Shown here: one piece after another, positions 60,572 through 64,000 of the stretch
How positions within the stretch are numbered: position 1 is the stretch's first letter
Layout of the letters: each line of letters opens with the position of its first letter
Assembly (NCBI GenBank): GCA_014155875.1
Contig: JACEFZ010004157.1
Span: 122,501 to 186,500, forward strand
DNA: 64,000 nt
Direction of reading: 5' to 3'
Source: Cepaea nemoralis
Lineage: Eukaryota; Mollusca; Gastropoda; Stylommatophora; Helicidae
Position numbers and translations under genes: made by a program
The notes under the pieces: model-generated
Database searches by the model: none
What the model was told of the DNA's origin: nothing
Seen by the model: only the letters and a program-made list of their open reading frames with translations

Positions 60572-61270
60572 TACGAGAGGAAGTCAATAAGTATGTCACA
60601 AATTGCTGTAGAAAAATAATTAAATATGATAACAACTTGAAAGAAGTTTATTTTTATACATACATTGTGCTTTTATTTGTCAACATAATTTTCACCAACA
60701 TCGATGCCCTTATCCCATCGTTTTATCAGTCCTCCCAAACCCGCTGCGTGATCTGTTTTCTAAACCACGTTTTCACTTCACATTTAACTTCGGCGTCATT
60801 CACGAAATGTCTCCTGCTAACGTGGGATTTCAGTGGACCAAAAAGGTGGAAATCGCTAGGGGCTAAGTCGGGGCTGTAAGATGGATGTTCCAGACCTTCC
60901 CACCTTAGTCGGTTAATTTTCTCCTGAGTTAATCAAGCCGTATGTGGTCTGGCATTGTCATGAAGCAGCAACACTCCTCTAGTCAGCAGTCCTGGACGTT
61001 TTCTTCGAATTGCATCATGAAGCATCGATAGAACTTCACAGTACGATTCAGCATAAACAGGAAGCATTTCCTTATGAATGTCCTTTGCAGGCAGTCAGCC
61101 CTTTTGCCCACAAAAAACGCACAACAGCACGTTGCTGTTTGGTTGTTCCTGACGAACGGGAATATAAAGTTCGATGTTGCTGTCACCTAATGACACCTGT
61201 AGAAAACACCAACTACATTTACCTGCCACCCCACAGAACTGTGTGACTTACTTATTGACTCGCCCTCGTA
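60572..61270 (-). mobile_element. Internally deleted mariner-like transposon with TIRs and TA duplication
   Basis: The 695-bp element (60574-61268) lies between TA dinucleotides. The ends CGAGAGGAAGTCAATAAGTA (left) and CGAGGGCGAGTCAATAAGTA (right, complement) match at 23 of the first 27 positions. The minus strand encodes the back half of a mariner transposase: AIRRKRPGLLTRGVLLLHDN with ARPHT (second Asp), then SYSPDLAPSDFHLFGPLKSH (third Asp). The front half with the first Asp is missing, and stops are present. Confidence 0.9.
60580..61200 (-). pseudogene. mariner transposase relic
   Basis: Conserved blocks in order on minus: DIHKEMLPVYAESYCEVLSM, RGVLLLHDNARPHTA, LTQEKINRLRWEGLEHPSYS, PDLAPSDFHLFGPLKSHVSR and VNDAEVKCEVKTWFRKQ. 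The LLHDN...SPDLAPSD spacing is mariner DD34D-like. Only the C-terminal part remains, with in-frame stops (after ARPHTA and near VWED). Confidence 0.88.
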
Positions 61271-61424
61271 TTTTCGATAGACAATCGCAGTTCAGGAAAA
61301 AAGCAGTGAATAAAAGTACTGGTTACAGTGCATGAAACAAACTGACTGTGTTGTGTTGAAGTACTGGCTACAACACATGAAACAAGCTGTGTTGTGTTCA
61401 AGTGTCTCCCTGATGACAGTAGCA

Positions 61425-61510
61425 CGTTAGCGTAGTTGATAGGGAGCTATGCTCTTAGTGTCGTGAAGGCTGTTGGGTCAGGGTTCGACTCTTGAATTCG
61501 TCGTCTGGCT
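61425..61510 (+). mobile_element. tRNA-like SINE head
   Basis: GTTAGCGTAGTTGATAGGGA resembles an A box and TCAGGGTTCGACTCTTGAAT a B box, about 55 bp apart. Confidence 0.5.
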
Positions 61511-61629
61511 ACCTCATTCCTCCGTGCATATTGGCTGACGAAATCAGATGGCCCTGTCACATCACAGACCATGAACAGGTCCTTTCTTTGGGACCCTTTT
61601 TTAAATTTATAACATTAGGGAGCAGCTAG

Positions 61630-61760
61630 TATGTGTGCCTGCTGGCCCCGTGGTTGTGTTCGAATCCCCATGGAGGCGTGGGTTTTTCTTCAATGACCTG
61701 GGCTGCCAGATTGACCTAGCCTATAATGTGCACCAAAATACTTCATGGAAAGTAAAGGAG
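61630..61760 (+). mobile_element. tRNA-like SINE (B-box part and body)
   Basis: GTTGTGTTCGAATCCCCATG is a B-box-like segment, followed by GGCGTGGGTTTTTCTTCAAT and TGCCAGATTGACCTAGCC. It resembles the heads at 45140 and 63178. Confidence 0.45.
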
Positions 61761-61969
61761 ACATGTTTGATACTGACCACACGATGTATTGGGTGTTGAT
61801 TGGTCTAAACATTCGGAGTTAGCACCATGTGCCTACTACGTCTAGCGACGTGAAAATTGTGATCTACTGAAGTTTACTTTACTTATTGCATTATTTGCCA
61901 TGCAATGTCACACACTTGTACAAATGTAAATTCAGGAGTAGAAAAGGAAAGATACGTATACATGAAACA

Positions 61970-62110
61970 AGTTGATGGTGTCAGGTTCAGTTCTACACCG
62001 GTCAGCTGGACATAAACATCGACTTCATGAGGAGAAACAGGTTGGTATGTCTGTATTAGATGATGTCAGGTTCATTTCTACGCCGGTTAGCTGGACGTAA
62101 ACATCGATTT
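61970..62110. repeat. ~95-bp direct duplication
   Basis: TGTCAGGTTCAGTTCTACAC with GGTCAGCTGGACATAAACAT near 61980-62020 recurs diverged at about 62065-62115. Confidence 0.7.
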
Positions 62111-62236
62111 CTTGTTGAGTAAGCAATGGCAAGCTACTGAATGTAAAACTGTCTTAAAAGAAAAAACGACATTAGGTTAATCGAAACGTCTTGGAAAGGG
62201 ACCAGCAACATTCTTAGTCATATCAGAAACAAGTGT

Positions 62237-62567
62237 ATGTATTTGCATGAACAATCTGCCACAGAGCGCGGCTTCTGGTACACCCAGCGACGTGTCTGCC
62301 ACGAAGAAGTTTCTAGAGACAAGTCGTCCACAGCGTCTAGCAGACGGCATGATCACATCTTTGATTGGCATGTCCATATTCCGCCAGCCAGTCACAACCC
62401 AAGAACTCAAGCGTTCTATCTCTACATATATCTTCTTGGTAAGTTGGCGCACTGTGGCACCACGATATTTATTTATAATGGCGGGCTCGAGTTCTCGGCA
62501 TTTAAGCGGCCCACAGTTCCGACAACAGGACACAGTGAGTGCAGTTAGACAGCCACTGAAGAAATAA
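62237..62567. other. GC-richer segment with open frames on both strands, exon-like, unassigned
   Basis: Frames of 103-118 residues are open on plus (62237-62548, 62247-62567) and minus (62533-62177). On plus there is a donor-like TTCTTG/GTAAGTTGG at 62438 and an acceptor-like ACATTCTTAG at 62215. The peptide would include SGTPSDVSATKKFLETSRPQ and LADGMITSLIGMSIFRQPV. No family was recognised, so it could be one real exon plus shadows, or chance. Confidence 0.25.
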
Positions 62568-62569
62568 AC

Positions 62570-63177
62570 AGCCGCCTGCCAAGAAGGAAAATATTAATCT
62601 ACTAAAAACACACGTCCCGGAGAGAAAAGACATGAGTTGACGTACATGTATGACAAGTGCATTGAACAAGAGTAGACTGGTCTGTGCTGAACATTCATGG
62701 AGCTTTCTTAGTAGATAAGTTATAGGCATGGTGTTTATTTAATTGCATGCATACAGTTCAATTGGGATTTGTATATAAAATAGCTGAACACATGTCTTCT
62801 TCTTCTTCTTCTTCTTCTTCGTTCACTTTCACACATCAGTATAAATCAAAGCAAAGAAAGCAGTAGCCAACTGAAGCTTATTGACATCTCCACAGTGTGT
62901 CCTCACATGGAAAGGGTATAGGCTATCATGCTTTTCTCCATTCTGTATATGTTGCATACAACTGTCACACATGTTTAACTGTCATTCTACCAGTTCCTCA
63001 GATACAGTAATCCATAGCTCCAATCTTTAATTAATTAAACATGGGGTATTTCAGCTGTTGTGTCCTGTACATAATTTGAAGATTGCTACTTTCAGATTTC
63101 AGATTAAAACCGTCAGTTATTTGAATCATCACGAAAAGACGTTGGTTTAAATTCAACTAAAATACTAACCAGAGAGG
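62570..63177. other. Spacer with (TTC)n at 62795-62820
   Basis: Nothing else recognised. Confidence 0.5.
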
Positions 63178-63310
63178 GATCATCTGTAGCTCAGTGGTTA
63201 GCACGCTTGTTTGCCGTGTCTGTGCTCCTATGTTCGAATCTCCATCGAGGAGACATTTTAACAACAAACTCAACTGAACCCAGGTCAACCCGGCTTACAT
63301 TGGTATCATA
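63178..63310 (+). mobile_element. tRNA-like SINE head and body
   Basis: CTGTAGCTCAGTGGTTAGCA is an excellent A box. ATGTTCGAATCTCCATCGAG is the B box, about 50 bp later. The body has ACCCAGGTCAACCCGGCTTA. The spacing resembles a tRNA, but the acceptor ends do not pair, so it is a SINE or tRNA relic. Confidence 0.6.
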
Positions 63311-63344
63311 AATATCCTGGGAGGTATAAGCGGCCGGCGTGATG

Positions 63345-63560
63345 TTGACAGCGTGACCTATCGTGTGTGACATGGTCTAGACAATTATGTTGACAACGTG
63401 GCACATCGTATGTGACATGGTCTAGTCTAGACAATTATGTTGAACACGTGACGTATCGTATGTGACATGGTCTAGTCTAGACAATTATGTTGACAACGTG
63501 GCCTATCGTGTGTGACATGGTCTAGACAATTATGTTGACAACGTGGCCTACCGTATGTGT
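63345..63560. repeat. 45-50-bp minisatellite, about 4-5 copies
   Basis: The unit contains GTCTAGACAATTATGTTGAC, AACGTGGCCTATCGT and GTGTGACATG. Some units have an extra GTCTA. Confidence 0.92.
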
Positions 63561-63615
63561 CCAGGGTTTAGACAACTGTGACACTAGCCCCGCATACCCA
63601 ATACGCAACAAGGTG

Positions 63616-63700
63616 TATAAATAGGCCCCTTTGTTAACTTACTGGTGAGTGACAGTATTTATTTCAGAAACGTGATCGCTATTGTAACAATGAAGTCTAA
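63616..63700 (+). promoter_or_regulatory. Possible TATA promoter and first exon
   Basis: TATAAATAGGCCCC (TATA box 63616-63623) is followed about 30 bp later by a plausible start region (GTGACAGTATTT). Then ACAATGAAGTCTAAAG/GTAATG at 63691 is an ATG with a donor-like GT. If real, it starts a plus-strand gene outside the window. Only base signals support it. Confidence 0.3.
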
Positions 63701-63835
63701 AGGTAATGGAATATAAGACATAGTATTCAAGCAGCAATTCAAATAAATACAATCACAACATGATATTGTCGTGAGTTGGTTGGGGGACGTCTATGTTCCA
63801 CTGGATGATGGAAGAAATAAATAAATAAATGAAAG

Positions 63836-63840
63836 AACGA

Positions 63841-63880
<40 letters not shown>

Positions 63881-63935
63881 AGAAGAAGAAGAAGAAGAAG
63901 AAGAAGAAGAAGAAGAAGAAGAAGAAGAAGAAGAC
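63836..63935. repeat. (GAAA)n then (GAA)n microsatellite
   Basis: About 48 bp of GAAA/AAAG followed by about 54 bp of AGA triplets. Poly-Ser and poly-Phe frames over it are artefacts. Confidence 0.97.
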
Positions 63936-64000
63936 CACTGTACAATGAATAATAATACTCTATTTTTTATCATTTGCTTCACGTGAGGATTTGTTTCGAC

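Noticed and set aside
63178..63260. A functional tRNA on plus
   Set aside because: The A and B boxes are good, but the ends do not pair and similar heads recur in the window with longer bodies.

Overview
This is a repeat-dense animal (metazoan) genomic window. It has one recognisable host gene and many transposable elements, satellites and minisatellites. The host gene is a two-finger GATA transcription factor on the minus strand. Its finger sequences, with the linker [13 protein letters not shown] and the tail [10 protein letters not shown], fit the GATA4/5/6 class. Four coding exons with good splice sites are visible: N-finger 55218-55046, C-finger 53303-53178, basic tail 46626-46524, and C-terminal domain plus stop 45059-44047. 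The upstream exons were not found. The mix of RTE- and CR1-like LINEs, Tc1/mariner and hAT DNA transposons, tRNA-derived SINEs and heavy tandem repetition suggests an invertebrate bilaterian, perhaps a mollusc. That placement is an inference.

Layout. 835-3735: CR1/L2-like LINE (minus). 5405-6378: 23-bp minisatellite. 7098-16493: a complete Ty3/gypsy-type LTR retrotransposon (minus) with 573/564-bp LTRs, 5-bp target duplications AGGTG and a polypurine tract. It has the rare domain order Gag-PR-INT-RT-RH and a SCAN-like capsid, so it is Gmr1-like. Its coding frames are broken. 16655-21600: a satellite in two forms, a 22-bp monomer and a 48-bp dimer. 22925-27840: an RTE LINE on plus inserted, with a 12-bp duplication, into an older RTE copy on minus. 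29970-31440: a third, degenerate RTE copy. 32770-33815: a dead DDE transposase. 34107-41480: SINEs, a hAT MITE and three large minisatellites (27, 43 and 26 bp). 41925-43715: a 48-49-bp array, a SINE and a LINE fragment. 44047-55218: the GATA gene, whose introns hold most of the local repeats. 55219-64000: small arrays, a mariner relic with intact ends, tRNA-like SINE heads and a possible TATA promoter near the right edge.

The strongest observations are the Gmr1-like element (INT tail and RT start in one uninterrupted frame, plus the SCAN-like capsid), the two hAT MITEs with exact 8-bp duplications, the nested RTE pair, a tRNA-derived SINE family with a tail resembling RTE/BovB-type elements, and a tyrosine-repeat C-terminal domain in the GATA protein. 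No CRISPR array, bacterial operon or canonical functional tRNA/rRNA gene was seen.
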